A DNA stretch of 64,000 bases from contig CABQJK010000007.1 of the NCBI GenBank assembly GCA_902464495.1, forward strand, positions 20,568 through 84,567, written 5' to 3'. The notes under the pieces were generated by a model. The model had not been told where the DNA came from. It saw only the letters and a list, made by a program, of their open reading frames with translations, and made no database searches. Every line of letters begins with the position of its first letter. The first letter of the stretch is position 1. Positions 36,121-45,161 of this stretch are shown here, piece by piece. The stretch comes from an uncultured Collinsella sp. (GTDB lineage: Bacteria; Actinomycetota; Coriobacteriia; Coriobacteriales; Coriobacteriaceae). Position numbers and translations under genes: made by a program.

Positions 36121-36642
36121 TTGGTTATTTTGGGTATCGACCCCGGTTTGGCCCATACGGGTTGGGGGATTATCGAGGAGCGGCGCGGCGAGGTTCGCTG
36201 TCGTGCCTACGGTTGTATCGAGACCAGTGCAGGAAGCCCGCTCGCAGTGCGCCTGTCGCACATTGCCCGCGATCTTAAGGATGTCGTCGAACGGTACCGC
36301 CCCGATACCGCTGCCATCGAGAGCATCTACTTTGGCGCCAACGTTCGTTCGGCCATCCCCACGGCGCATGCCCGCGGCGCCGCGCTCGTGGCGCTTTCGG
36401 AATGCGCGCTCGAGATCGGTGAGTACACGCCCATGCAAATCAAGCAAGCTGTGGTGGGCACCGGCGCCGCGGACAAGCGGCAGGTCGCCTACATGGTGCG
36501 CACGCTCACGCAGCTCGACCACGACCCGCATCCCGACCATGCCGCCGATGCCCTGGCTTGCGCCATCTGCCACGTAAACCTCAGCCGTACCCGCGCCCTT
36601 ACTGGCGGCGAGTTCTATCAACAGAGAGGAACCGGATACTGA
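36121..36642 (+). CDS. ruvC: Holliday junction endodeoxyribonuclease RuvC
   Basis: This 173-residue resolvase cuts Holliday junctions. Catalytic acids are in place: Asp 7 in ILGIDPG, Glu in AAIESIYFG (near 66) and the Asp pair in HPDHAADALA. The start is TTG at 36121, preceded by GAGGGGAGG, and gives the canonical N-terminus with Asp at position 7. It overlaps ruvA by one base (TGATG), forming a ruvCAB operon. Confidence 0.95.
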   Translation: MVILGIDPGLAHTGWGIIEERRGEVRCRAYGCIETSAGSPLAVRLSHIARDLKDVVERYRPDTAAIESIYFGANVRSAIPTAHARGAALVALSECALEIGEYTPMQIKQAVVGTGAADKRQVAYMVRTLTQLDHDPHPDHAADALACAICHVNLSRTRALTGGEFYQQRGTGY

Positions 36643-37262
36643 TGATCTCCCAGCTCCATGGAACGCTTGTCGAGGCCACGATGAGCTCGGCCGTTGTCGA
36701 TGTGTCGGGCGTGGGCTTTGAGCTCGGCATCTCGGGCAGCACCGCTGCCACGTTGCCGACGCCCGGCGGCGAGGTTCGCCTCTACACGCGCATGCAGGTG
36801 CGCGAGGACGCCATGACGCTCTTTGGGTTTGCCTCCAAGGACGAGCGCACGATGTTCGACCGGCTCGTGTCCGTCTCGGGTGTTGGTCCGCGCCTGGCAC
36901 TCGCCGTGCTTTCCACCTATACCGTGGGACAGCTGTATTCGCTGGTAATGGCCGAGGACGACAAGGGCATGGCCAAGGTGCCCGGCGTGGGCAAAAAGAC
37001 GGCGCAGCGCCTGATCTTGGAACTCAAGAGCACCTTTGCCAAGGACAAGGGCTTTGTGCCGGTCGATGTGATTCCCGGGCAGGTTGCGATGCCCGTGCCC
37101 GCCGCCGCTCCCTCTGCCATCGACGATGCCCGTGCGGCGCTCCTTTCCATGGGCTTTAGCCCGCAGGAGACCGATGTCGCCCTGAGCGGGTATGATGGGC
37201 AGGATATGCGTGTCGAGGACCTGCTCGGCGCGGCGCTTAAGCGACTCGGAATGGATGCGTGA
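36642..37262 (+). CDS. ruvA: Holliday junction branch migration protein RuvA
   Basis: This 206-residue protein binds Holliday junctions and loads RuvB. It has an N-terminal OB-fold (MISQLHGTLVEA), two helix-hairpin-helix motifs (LVSVSGVGPRLALAVLS and MAKVPGVGKKTAQRLILEL) and a C-terminal UBA-like RuvB-contact domain (IDDARAALLSMGFSPQE). Start and stop each overlap the neighbour by one base within TGATG. Confidence 0.95.
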   Translation: MISQLHGTLVEATMSSAVVDVSGVGFELGISGSTAATLPTPGGEVRLYTRMQVREDAMTLFGFASKDERTMFDRLVSVSGVGPRLALAVLSTYTVGQLYSLVMAEDDKGMAKVPGVGKKTAQRLILELKSTFAKDKGFVPVDVIPGQVAMPVPAAAPSAIDDARAALLSMGFSPQETDVALSGYDGQDMRVEDLLGAALKRLGMDA

Positions 37263-38329
37263 TGTGGGAAGCCGATGACTCTCAGGACCTGTGGGCGACG
37301 CCCGGCAACTCGCCGGCGGCATCCATGGCGCACGGCGAGCGCATGGTGGGCTCGGAGCTGACGGCCGAGGACCTCGATGTCGACCGCACCTTGCGCCCCC
37401 AGCGCCTGGACGATTACTGCGGCCAGGAGCACATCAAGCAGAGCCTGCGCGTGTTGATCGAAGCGGCGCAGAGCCGTGGCGAGACGCTCGACCACGTGAT
37501 CTTCTCGGGCCCTCCGGGTCTGGGCAAGACCACGCTGGCTACGGTTATCGCCAACGAGCTGGGCGCTCAGATCAAGACGACGAGCGGCCCCGCTATTGCG
37601 CGCACCGGCGACCTGGCAGCCATCCTTACTAACTTGCAGCCGGGTGATGTGCTGTTTATCGACGAGATCCACCGCCTCAACCGTTCGGTCGAGGAGGTCC
37701 TGTACCCCGCGATGGAGGACTTTGCCCTCGATATCGTGATTGGCAAGGGCCCGGCGGCGCGCTCGATTCGCCTGGATATTCCCAAGTTTACGCTGGTAGC
37801 GGCAACGACCCGCTCAGGCATGTTGACCGGCCCGTTGCGCGACCGCTTTGGCATTTCATATCGCCTGGATTACTACACGGTCGAGGAGCTCGCGCAGATT
37901 GTGACGCGCTCGGCGACTATCCTGGGTGTGACAATAGACCATCCGAGCGCGCTCGAGATCGGCTCACGCTCGCGTGGCACGCCGCGCTTGGCTAACCGTC
38001 TGCTCAAGCGCGTGCGCGACTATGCGCAGGTGCGTGGCAACGGTCCCATCGAGCTGGACATTTGCCGCCAGGCGCTCGAGTTCTTCGAGATCGATGAGCT
38101 CGGTCTGGACTGGATGGATATTCGCATTTTGGAGACGCTCGCTAAGACGTTCTCCGGTCGTGCCGTGGGACTTACGACCCTTGCCAGCGCGGTGGGCGAG
38201 GACCCGGGCACGCTCGAGGATGTCTATGAGCCCTATTTGCTGCAGTGCGGGTTGATGATTCGTACGCCGCAGGGCCGTCAGGCAACCCTTCGCACCTTTG
38301 AGCACCTGGGGATTGAACCTACCGTTTAG
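37262..38329 (+). CDS. ruvB: Holliday junction branch migration helicase RuvB
   Basis: This 355-residue AAA+ motor drives branch migration with RuvA. Walker A is GPPGLGKT near 83, Walker B is LFIDEIHRL near 133, sensor 1 is AATTRSG and the Arg finger lies in GPLRDRFG. A winged helix closes the C-terminus (PYLLQCGLMIRTPQGR). I chose the ATG at 37262, overlapping ruvA by one base; a GTG at 37259 is in frame. Confidence 0.95.
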   Translation: MWEADDSQDLWATPGNSPAASMAHGERMVGSELTAEDLDVDRTLRPQRLDDYCGQEHIKQSLRVLIEAAQSRGETLDHVIFSGPPGLGKTTLATVIANELGAQIKTTSGPAIARTGDLAAILTNLQPGDVLFIDEIHRLNRSVEEVLYPAMEDFALDIVIGKGPAARSIRLDIPKFTLVAATTRSGMLTGPLRDRFGISYRLDYYTVEELAQIVTRSATILGVTIDHPSALEIGSRSRGTPRLANRLLKRVRDYAQVRGNGPIELDICRQALEFFEIDELGLDWMDIRILETLAKTFSGRAVGLTTLASAVGEDPGTLEDVYEPYLLQCGLMIRTPQGRQATLRTFEHLGIEPTV

Positions 38330-38473
38330 GGCGCTTTGTTTTGGCGGGCTGTTGGGCTATCGCTGGGCATTGGATAAACATATCGCCATTCATCGGTTAC
38401 GGGTGTTTTACTATTGCGCGCCCGTGCTATGCTGAATTGGTCTTTTTCTCATTCGGTAACGAAAGGACCGCCC

Positions 38474-40141
38474 ATGCCTACTGACATCGAAATCGCACGT
38501 TCTGTCACGCCGCTGCCTATTACCGAGGTGGCCAAGAACGCCGGCGTCGACGTTAAGCACCTTATTCCGTACGGCTTCGACAAGGCTAAGGTCGACTATT
38601 CACTGCTCAACGAGCCGACTGATCACCAGGCCAAGCTCGTTCTCGTGACCGCTATCAACCCAACGCCTGCGGGCGAGGGCAAGACCACCACGACCATCGG
38701 TCTGGCCGACGGCCTGCGCCGTCGCGGCGTCAAGAGTGCCGTGGCCCTGCGCGAGCCTTCGCTCGGCCCCGTCTTTGGCGTAAAGGGCGGTGCCGCCGGC
38801 GGCGGTTGGGCCCAGGTCATCCCCATGGAGGACATCAACCTGCACTTTACCGGCGATTTCCATGCCATCGGCGCCGCCAACAACCTGCTGGCCGCCATGC
38901 TCGACAATCATATTCAGCAGGGCAACCAGCTCGGCATCGACGTTAAGCGCATCACCTGGAAGCGCGTCGTCGACATGAACGATCGCCAGCTGCGCCACGT
39001 CATCGACGGCATTGGTGGTAAGGCTCAGGGCGTGCCACGCGAGGACGGCTTCGACATCACCGTTGCCTCCGAGGTCATGGCAATCCTGTGCCTGTCCACG
39101 AGCATCAACGACCTCAAGGAGCGCTTGGGCGAGATTGTCGTCGGCTACAGCTATGCCGGCGAGCCCGTCCGCGCCCGCGACCTTAAGGCCCAGGGCGCCA
39201 TGGCGGCCCTACTTAAGGATGCGCTCAAACCCAATCTGGTCCAGACGCTCGAGGGTACGCCTGCGTTTGTCCACGGCGGTCCTTTCGCCAATATTGCCCA
39301 CGGCTGCAACTCCATCATGGCTACGCGTATGGCCATGCGCTTTGGCGATGTCGCCATTACCGAGGCCGGCTTTGGCGCCGACCTGGGTGCCGAGAAGTTC
39401 TTCGACATTAAGTGCCGCATGACGGGCGTTCGTCCCAGCGCCGTCGTGGTCGTCGCGACCGCTCGCGCGCTTAAATACAACGGCGGTGTCGCCAAGGCCG
39501 ACCTCAACGAGGAGAACCTCGAGGCCCTCAAGGCTGGCATGCCCAACCTGCTGCGTCACGTCGACAACATTCAGAACGTGTACGGCTTGCCCTGCGTGGT
39601 TGCCATCAACCGCTTCCCGACGGACACCGAGGCCGAGCTTGCTCTGATCGAGTCCGAGTGCCAGAAGCTCGGTGTCAACGTCAAGCTGTCCGAGGTTTGG
39701 GCCAAGGGCGGCGAGGGCGCGCTTGAGTTGGCCGATGAGGTCATGCGCCTGATCGAGCAGCCGAGCGAGCTCAAGTTTGCCTACGAGGACGGCGCCGATG
39801 TGGCTGATGCCCTTGAGGCCGTTGCCACCAAGGTCTACCGCGCCGATGGCGTCGACTTTACGCCGGCTGCCAAGCGCCAGCTCGCAGAGCTGCGCGAGAA
39901 CGGCTTTGGCAACCTGCCGGTGTGCGTGGCCAAGACGCAGTACAGCTTTAGCGACAACGCCAAGGCACTCGGTGCCCCCGAGAACTTCCGCATCACGGTG
40001 CGCGAGCTCAAGGTTTCTGCCGGTGCCCACTTTGTGGTCGCGCTGACCGGCAGCGTTCTGACCATGCCGGGCCTGCCCAAGGTTCCCGCGGCCGAGAACA
40101 TCGATGTCGACAACGACGGCAACATCACCGGCCTGTTCTAA
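38474..40141 (+). CDS. fhs: Formate-tetrahydrofolate ligase
   Basis: This 555-residue enzyme makes 10-formyl-THF from formate, THF and ATP. The P-loop TPAGEGKTT is near residue 65, followed by LREPSLGPVFGVKGGAAGGG and the FTGDFHAIGAANN segment typical of the family. It starts with an ATG after GAAAGGA; an upstream in-frame start at 38414 crosses the promoter region. With fchA-folD in this window it completes a formate-to-methylene-THF pathway. No acetyl-CoA synthase genes are seen here, so a purine-supply role is as likely as acetogenesis. Confidence 0.95.
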   Translation: MPTDIEIARSVTPLPITEVAKNAGVDVKHLIPYGFDKAKVDYSLLNEPTDHQAKLVLVTAINPTPAGEGKTTTTIGLADGLRRRGVKSAVALREPSLGPVFGVKGGAAGGGWAQVIPMEDINLHFTGDFHAIGAANNLLAAMLDNHIQQGNQLGIDVKRITWKRVVDMNDRQLRHVIDGIGGKAQGVPREDGFDITVASEVMAILCLSTSINDLKERLGEIVVGYSYAGEPVRARDLKAQGAMAALLKDALKPNLVQTLEGTPAFVHGGPFANIAHGCNSIMATRMAMRFGDVAITEAGFGADLGAEKFFDIKCRMTGVRPSAVVVVATARALKYNGGVAKADLNEENLEALKAGMPNLLRHVDNIQNVYGLPCVVAINRFPTDTEAELALIESECQKLGVNVKLSEVWAKGGEGALELADEVMRLIEQPSELKFAYEDGADVADALEAVATKVYRADGVDFTPAAKRQLAELRENGFGNLPVCVAKTQYSFSDNAKALGAPENFRITVRELKVSAGAHFVVALTGSVLTMPGLPKVPAAENIDVDNDGNITGLF

Positions 40142-40168
40142 GCCGACAACCTCATAGCTGCTTGCCCG

Positions 40169-40202
40169 CCCCGCCGTGCCACCAAGGTCCGGCGGGGTTT
40201 TT
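40169..40202 (+). terminator. intrinsic terminator after fhs
   Basis: CCCCGCCG (40169-40176) pairs with CGGCGGGG (40190-40197), followed by TTTTT. Confidence 0.9.
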
Positions 40203-40320
40203 GATCTCGAATGCCGCGCATGTCTTGTAGATACCGGCGGGCTTTGCCCATCATAGGCCTTTGCGCGGGTAGAATGCATGGATAACTTGATGCTTACGGG
40301 CGACGGAAAGGAATCGTTGC

Positions 40321-41313
40321 ATGGATCAGGATAAGACGACCGTGATGGGCGGCTACGGCTCCGCGCAGGCTGGCGACAGCGCCGATGCGACCCGCGTTGT
40401 GCCCGGTCCCGGTTATGCCGACCCTGCTGCGACGCAGCCTTCTGCCGAGCCTACTCGGGTTATGGGTTATGGCGACGCGGCGCAGGACCCTTATGCCGCC
40501 TCTCCGCAAAGCCCCTATGGCAACGCGGTGCCGGACCCGTTTGATTACGCGCCGCAGAATCCCTATGCCGCCTCGGCGCCGGGTCCCTATGATGGCCTGC
40601 CGCAAAATCCCATTCCACAGCCTCAGCAGACGACGTATATGCCGCGTACGTCGCAGTCTCGCTATGAGTCGCGCGAGCCGTATCGCGAGTACCCCAAGTC
40701 GATTCCGCAATATGGCGAGGACGAGGAGAAGAAGCCGTCGCGTTCGTCGAGCGTGATCAAGAAGATTCTCATCGTGCTGGCGATCTTCTTTGCGCTGTCG
40801 GTTGTGTTTGCCATCGTGTCGGGCATGCTCAACAAGCGAGGGAGTTCAACGGCCGATGCCACTGCCGAGCAAACCGAGTCCGCCTCGTCTAGCACCGTCG
40901 ATCTGGGCGACATCCCGGGGCAGTACTGGTCCAACGCCAAGAAGCTTCTCAAGTCGCGCGGCGCCGACCTTTCGAATGCCGTGGTCCTGACTGACGACGG
41001 CTCAACGCCTGTCGTCGATGCCAATTGGGTCGTTACTTCTGCCTACTATAACGACAATGGCAGTCTCGAGATTCAGCTAACGCACAAGGGCAACTCGTCG
41101 GGCAACGCGTCCAGCGAGCAGGGCACCACGGACAGCTCGAGCTCCAACACGCTGGAGGACCTGAGCAACAAGGCACAGGAGTTGGGTGATAAAGCCCAGC
41201 AGCTGGGCGACACGGCTCAGAATCTCGGCGATACCGCACAGAACCTGGGCGATATGGCAACGGATGCCTGGAACGCGCTGCAAAACGGCATTTCGGGCGC
41301 GCAGGGCAACTAG
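40321..41313 (+). CDS. Membrane protein with PASTA-like region and LGD repeat tail
   Basis: This 330-residue protein has a Pro/Tyr/Gln-rich cytoplasmic N-terminus (about 1-140, with repeated NPYAAS and SPYG units) and one membrane segment (about 148-170). An extracytoplasmic region follows (about 195-265) with GQYWSNAKKLLKSRG and WVVTSAYYND, suggestive of a PASTA-like fold. The C-terminus has four 7-residue repeats of the form AQxLGDx. It starts after GGAAAGG. The plan resembles envelope proteins that sense or bind peptidoglycan, but no function can be assigned. It converges with the cation transporter gene. Confidence 0.65.
   Translation: MDQDKTTVMGGYGSAQAGDSADATRVVPGPGYADPAATQPSAEPTRVMGYGDAAQDPYAASPQSPYGNAVPDPFDYAPQNPYAASAPGPYDGLPQNPIPQPQQTTYMPRTSQSRYESREPYREYPKSIPQYGEDEEKKPSRSSSVIKKILIVLAIFFALSVVFAIVSGMLNKRGSSTADATAEQTESASSSTVDLGDIPGQYWSNAKKLLKSRGADLSNAVVLTDDGSTPVVDANWVVTSAYYNDNGSLEIQLTHKGNSSGNASSEQGTTDSSSSNTLEDLSNKAQELGDKAQQLGDTAQNLGDTAQNLGDMATDAWNALQNGISGAQGN
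41173..41256 (+). repeat. four 21-bp tandem repeats encoding AQxLGDx heptads
   Basis: Units start at 41173, 41194, 41215 and 41236. They differ mainly at silent positions, so selection is on the peptide. The heptads could form an amphipathic helix or coiled coil. Confidence 0.75.
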
Positions 41314-41325
41314 CGTCTAGGCGGG

Positions 41326-42507
41326 CTACAGCTGCTCGGCCGGGCGATCGGGTGAGCTAAAGCCCGAGTCAAACGTGACGACGCACGAGGCATCGGGCCG
41401 GCGCTCGTGCACAATGCGCGTGACGAGCTCCAGCAGCTCTTCGTCGGATATGTCAAAGCCGTCGGGGCGCACCAGGTCAAACGAGACGAAGCCGTCGTGC
41501 TCGTGCAGGTCGTGGATGGAGAGCGCGGGGTCGATCTGCATGACGCCACGTTTGACCCAGCCGCGCAGGTCATCGCCGATGGTGGCGATGGGGTCGCAGT
41601 GCAGTGTGATGCCGATGCCCATCTGGTGCTTGATGTCGTGCTCGATGGTGTCCAGGATCTCGTGGTGCTCAAATGCGTCGCCCTCGCCGGGCATTTCCAC
41701 GTGCGCACTGGCAAATTGGCGACCGGGACCGTAGTCGTGCACCATCAGGTCGTGCGTGCCCAGGACCTGCGGATACGACATGATCTTGTCGCGGATTGTC
41801 TGGACAAGCTTAGGATCGGGCGCCTGTCCCAACAGTGGGCTGATGGCATCGCGCACCAGACCCATGCCGCTGATACAGATGAAGATGCCCACGCCCAGGC
41901 CTGCCCAGCCATCGAGGTCAAAGCCGGTTGTCTGCGAGATAAGCGCTGCCACCAGGACCGAGCCCGAGGTGATGACGTCGTTTTTGGAATCCTGCGCCGT
42001 GGCGATGAGCGTCTCGGAATCGATGCGGTTGCCCAGCGCGCGGTTGAACGCCGCCATCCAAAACTTGACGAGCATGGACAGAATAAGAGCTGCCATAGAG
42101 AGCGCCGAATACGCGGTGGGGGAGGGCTTGATGATCTTGGTGACCGACTCTAGGATCAGGTTGATGCCGACGGCGCAAACGAGAACGGCGACAAACAGCC
42201 CCGCTAGGTACTCGTAGCGGCCGTGGCCATAGGGGTGGCCTTCGTCTGCCGGGCGGCTGGCGAGGCGGAACCCGAGCAGGCTCACGATGTTGCTCGAGGC
42301 ATCGGAGAGGTTGTTGAAAGCGTCGGCGATGAGGGAGACGGAGCCGGCGAGCAGGCCCGCGATGCCCTTGGCCAGGCACAGGGTGATGTTGAGGCCAATG
42401 CAGACGAGGCTTGCGGAAAAGCCCGCGTTGGTGCGGCAAGATGCATCGACCGGCTCGCTCTCGCTGCCGGGAACAAGCGTATGTACCAGCCGATTTACAA
42501 ATAGCAT
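41326..42507 (-). CDS. Cation diffusion facilitator family transporter
   Basis: This 393-residue metal/proton antiporter has six membrane segments. The metal-site motifs are visible: IADAFNNLSDASSN in TM2 and DSKNDVITSGSVLVAAL in TM5, with the His-rich link GHPYGHGRYEYLAGL. The cytoplasmic C-terminal domain is extended (about 100 residues beyond the usual end, with DDLRGWVKRG). The ATG at 42507 lies 8 nt after GAGGA on the minus strand. An upstream ATG at 42528 lacks a good site. The exported metal (Zn, Mn, Fe or Co) cannot be read from the sequence. Confidence 0.88.
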   Translation of the reverse strand: MLFVNRLVHTLVPGSESEPVDASCRTNAGFSASLVCIGLNITLCLAKGIAGLLAGSVSLIADAFNNLSDASSNIVSLLGFRLASRPADEGHPYGHGRYEYLAGLFVAVLVCAVGINLILESVTKIIKPSPTAYSALSMAALILSMLVKFWMAAFNRALGNRIDSETLIATAQDSKNDVITSGSVLVAALISQTTGFDLDGWAGLGVGIFICISGMGLVRDAISPLLGQAPDPKLVQTIRDKIMSYPQVLGTHDLMVHDYGPGRQFASAHVEMPGEGDAFEHHEILDTIEHDIKHQMGIGITLHCDPIATIGDDLRGWVKRGVMQIDPALSIHDLHEHDGFVSFDLVRPDGFDISDEELLELVTRIVHERRPDASCVVTFDSGFSSPDRPAEQL

Positions 42508-42725
42508 AGCGGTCGTCCTCACAATCATGTTTAAGGGGATAGTGTAGCTCGCGCGGAGGCGCTGTGCACCGATGCTCAGAAAATGCAGCAATGGTCTGCC
42601 GGTGCTAACGAGCGAGCCTTCTCGTCTGCCTGGGTGGTCCATTTTGGGCCACATGGGTATGGGCGTGCGCCTGTTTGCTCGACATACTTAATGTCGACAG
42701 CCCCTGTGCAAAGGAGGACGTTTCC

Positions 42726-44063
42726 ATGGACGAGATGTTTGCCATTAAATGTCAAAACTGCGGCGGCCCTATGTACTCGCACCAGGCTAAGCGCAGCTTT
42801 GAGTGCGCCTATTGCGGCGCGGTCATTCCGTGGCAGGCGGACGCCGGAGAGCCCAAGAGCGCTTTGGGCATTCGCCATACGCCGTTGACGGTGGTGGATG
42901 GACTGCTCAAGCTCACGCATGTGTCGCAACTCGAGCGCCCGGAGGACCCGGACTGGTATTTCTTCAATTCGCACTGGCGCAATCAGTCGGTCCTGGAACA
43001 TCTGCTGTGGGAGGATCGCGGCACGGCGCAGGAGTTCCAAGAGGCCACGCATGTGAGCATTCCCTGCCCCTTCTGCGGAGCGTCCTTTGAGGGTGAGTCA
43101 ACGCAGCGTGTGTTTGAGTGCCCGTCCTGCGGCAACAAGATCGGCATTGCTGACCTGCTCAAGCCCGGTACGTTTAGCAAGCGCCTGACCTTGGGCGTGG
43201 GTGCGGAGTATGTGCCGGAGCAGGGTATTCCATGCGAAATCTCGCCGCAGCAGGCGCGTGCCAACGCACTGCAGCTGGTGCGTCAGTACCCCGACGCCTT
43301 TGCCGGGCACGATGTAGAAGATGCGATCCAAAACGACATGATGCTCTTCTACTTCCCCATGGCGCTCGCGGATTTGCGCATGATGGCGTCCTTCCCGGGC
43401 AAGGGCCTTAGCAAGGAGACCCTGGTGTACTACGAGGTGCTCGACTGGGCGTATCCGCGGGCAAACTATTTGGATGTTCGCCTTATGGGCATTTTGGAGC
43501 CGTGGGACTTTGCCAAGGTTGGGCCGTTTGACCCGGCCATGCAGGAAGGTGACTTTCGCGTTGTCTCCGTCGATGCGTCTACCAAGGACCAGGTGGTCAT
43601 TGATAAGTTGGCGCTCGACATTGCCGGCAACGATGCCGAGGCGGTGCTGGGGCTCAATAAAAAGAGCATCCGCACTTGGGCGCGCAAGGCCCGCAAGCAT
43701 AAGGACGGCCTGGTGATGGTGCCGGTGTACTTTGTCGATCGTCCGGCGACGGACAGCCGCGATGGCGAGCAGGTGCGCATTGCCGTAAACGGCCAGACGA
43801 GCCGCGCGGCAGCGGTGGTGTTTAGCGACAAGCGCGAGACGCATATCGTGGCGCCGCTCAATCCGAGTCTGCATCTGTCCGGCGAAAGTACCGTGCATGC
43901 CGCGCCCATCGAGGTCAAATACGTTAAATCGCCGTTCCTATACCAGATCGTGCGCCGTGGAGATGGCGAGCAACCGCGCCAGGTTGCAGCGGCAGCTGAG
44001 GGTTCCTACCGAGAAGAAAAGCCCAAACGCAAGGGATTGTTCGCTGCGATTTTTGGTAAGTAG
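42726..44063 (+). CDS. Zinc-ribbon protein of unknown function
   Basis: This 445-residue soluble protein opens with a zinc ribbon (CQNCGG ... CAYCGA) and a second one near residue 120 (CPFCGA ... CPSCGN). The rest shows no motif I recognise; a conserved-looking core has EISPQQARANALQLVRQYPDAF and later YFVDRPATD. The tail is basic (KPKRKG). Ribosome binding site AAGGAGG precedes the ATG. It may act as a scaffold or sense damage or metals, but no function can be assigned. Confidence 0.7.
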   Translation: MDEMFAIKCQNCGGPMYSHQAKRSFECAYCGAVIPWQADAGEPKSALGIRHTPLTVVDGLLKLTHVSQLERPEDPDWYFFNSHWRNQSVLEHLLWEDRGTAQEFQEATHVSIPCPFCGASFEGESTQRVFECPSCGNKIGIADLLKPGTFSKRLTLGVGAEYVPEQGIPCEISPQQARANALQLVRQYPDAFAGHDVEDAIQNDMMLFYFPMALADLRMMASFPGKGLSKETLVYYEVLDWAYPRANYLDVRLMGILEPWDFAKVGPFDPAMQEGDFRVVSVDASTKDQVVIDKLALDIAGNDAEAVLGLNKKSIRTWARKARKHKDGLVMVPVYFVDRPATDSRDGEQVRIAVNGQTSRAAAVVFSDKRETHIVAPLNPSLHLSGESTVHAAPIEVKYVKSPFLYQIVRRGDGEQPRQVAAAAEGSYREEKPKRKGLFAAIFGK

Positions 44064-44179
44064 GGGAGTGGTGCCGGGGCGTCGGGCTGCATCGCAAGGT
44101 CATGAGACGAACTTAAGACTGCTGGGAACGTGCTACCATTGCCGATAGCCTTAATCTTGTAAGAAGCGGAGGCCAGATT

Positions 44180-44551
44180 ATGGGTTTTGCGGATCAGCAG
44201 CTTCAGCTTCAGGTACCGTATTCTCCTGACGACACGTTTAATGCCTTGAAGGCAGCTATGGAAAAGCTGCCTAAAGTAAAAGTTGATAGTGCATCGCCCA
44301 CAACAAGAACAGTTGCAGCCGAGATTGGTATGAGCCTTTGGTCTTGGGGCGAAAATATCAGTATTTCGGTTGTTCCAGTTGAAGGCGGATCTGGCGTTAC
44401 TGTCAAGTCGTCATCTAAGGTCAGGGCAAACGTATTAAACGGGGGCAAAAATGCAAAGAATATTGCCAAGATAGTCGATGCCCTATCGAAGGAGCTCGAG
44501 CGGTATCCGCAGGTTTCACAGACTATTGAGACGCTGGCGGATAGTGGTTGA
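44180..44551 (+). pseudogene. DUF protein separated from its SHOCT domain by a frameshift
   Basis: This 123-residue protein of unknown family (QLQVPYSPDDTFNALKAAMEKLPKVKV, then SGVTVKSSSKVRANVLNGGKNAKNIAKIVDALSKEL) ends at a TGA. Only 1 base out of phase, the sequence goes on to encode a C-terminal SHOCT domain (44544-44648), which usually ends proteins of this style. A shift near 44544-44551 would rejoin them. The start follows GAAGCGGAGGCC. Base composition is more AT-rich than the neighbours, a sign of recent acquisition. It may be truly broken, translated as two chains or subject to frameshifting. Confidence 0.65.
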
Positions 44552-44648
44552 TGTAGTTGCAAGGCTTGAGAGGCTTGCAGCACTGCGTGAGAGTGGAGTA
44601 CTTACCGAGGAAGAGTTTGCTGCAGAAAAGGCAAAAATCCTTTCGTAA
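44544..44648 (+). pseudogene. out-of-frame SHOCT domain fragment
   Basis: Thirty-four codons plus stop encode a SHOCT-type sequence: RLERLAALRESGVLTEEEF, followed by AAEKAKILS. SHOCT domains are short C-terminal helices in membrane or secreted bacterial proteins. A GTG at 44544 could start it, but no clear ribosome binding site precedes it. It is most simply the detached end of the preceding gene. Confidence 0.7.
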
Positions 44649-44877
44649 TCAGACACGATGGTTGGATTTGCATTCTATTATTGAACTTGTTTATACCAGG
44701 CTGAAAACATCGTGTGTAATAAAGGTGCGTAGTAGCCTCGTCTTGATTGGCGGATGTAAATAAACGGTGGAACGGCTGTAAAAGAGCCTTGCCACTGGGT
44801 AAAATCAGGATGTGCCGCGGAACCCGCTCCTCAGTCGGTCAACTTTGGAAGCGCGGGCAACGCAGGTACTATCGTCT

Positions 44878-44903
44878 AAAGGGCCGGGTGCGACCGGCCC
44901 TTT
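44878..44903. terminator. perfect 10-bp hairpin, terminator of the minus-strand small ORF
   Basis: AAAGGGCCGG (44878-44887) and CCGGCCCTTT (44894-44903) are perfect inverted copies with a 6-nt loop, 22 bp downstream of the stop of the 30-residue ORF. T-runs are short in both directions. The rest of 44649-45161 holds no other gene I can support. Confidence 0.65.
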
Positions 44904-44925
44904 GCATGACTCCCTTCGCTATCCG

Positions 44926-45018
44926 TTACTGCTTATATTCCCGCCAGATCGAGTAGAGGTTCCGGACGATGCCGGTTACATACATCGAGAGGCGCAGGAT
45001 TTCAAGAAACAAGTTCAT
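44926..45018 (-). CDS. 30-residue hydrophobic peptide, candidate toxin-like small protein
   Basis: On the minus strand an ATG preceded by GGGGTGA with 5-nt spacing opens a 30-codon frame starting MNLFLEILRLSMYVTGIVRN and ending LYSIWREYKQ. The peptide is amphipathic and hydrophobic with a basic, aromatic tail, as in small membrane peptides and type I toxins. A -10-like TAGAAT lies upstream (complement of 45079-45084) and a perfect hairpin follows. I recognise no family. It could be a chance ORF, but start site, length and terminator fit together. Confidence 0.45.
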   Translation of the reverse strand: MNLFLEILRLSMYVTGIVRNLYSIWREYKQ

Positions 45019-45161
45019 AGGCTTCACCCCAATCGGAGATCGGAGCGTTGCCCGCAGGCGGATTCCGCGGCAGTCGTAATTCTACCTCACAGGCCGCGGC
45101 GGGAGACATCCTACCCGCCCCATGGCTTGGAGCAGTGTCGATCTAACGGGCAATCAAGCCT

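Noticed and set aside
42636..42660. Third copy of the lipoprotein upstream motif (GGGCCACATGGG)
   Set aside because: Only partly similar to GTGGGCCATGTGTCCCAT and in a different orientation and context; probably chance.
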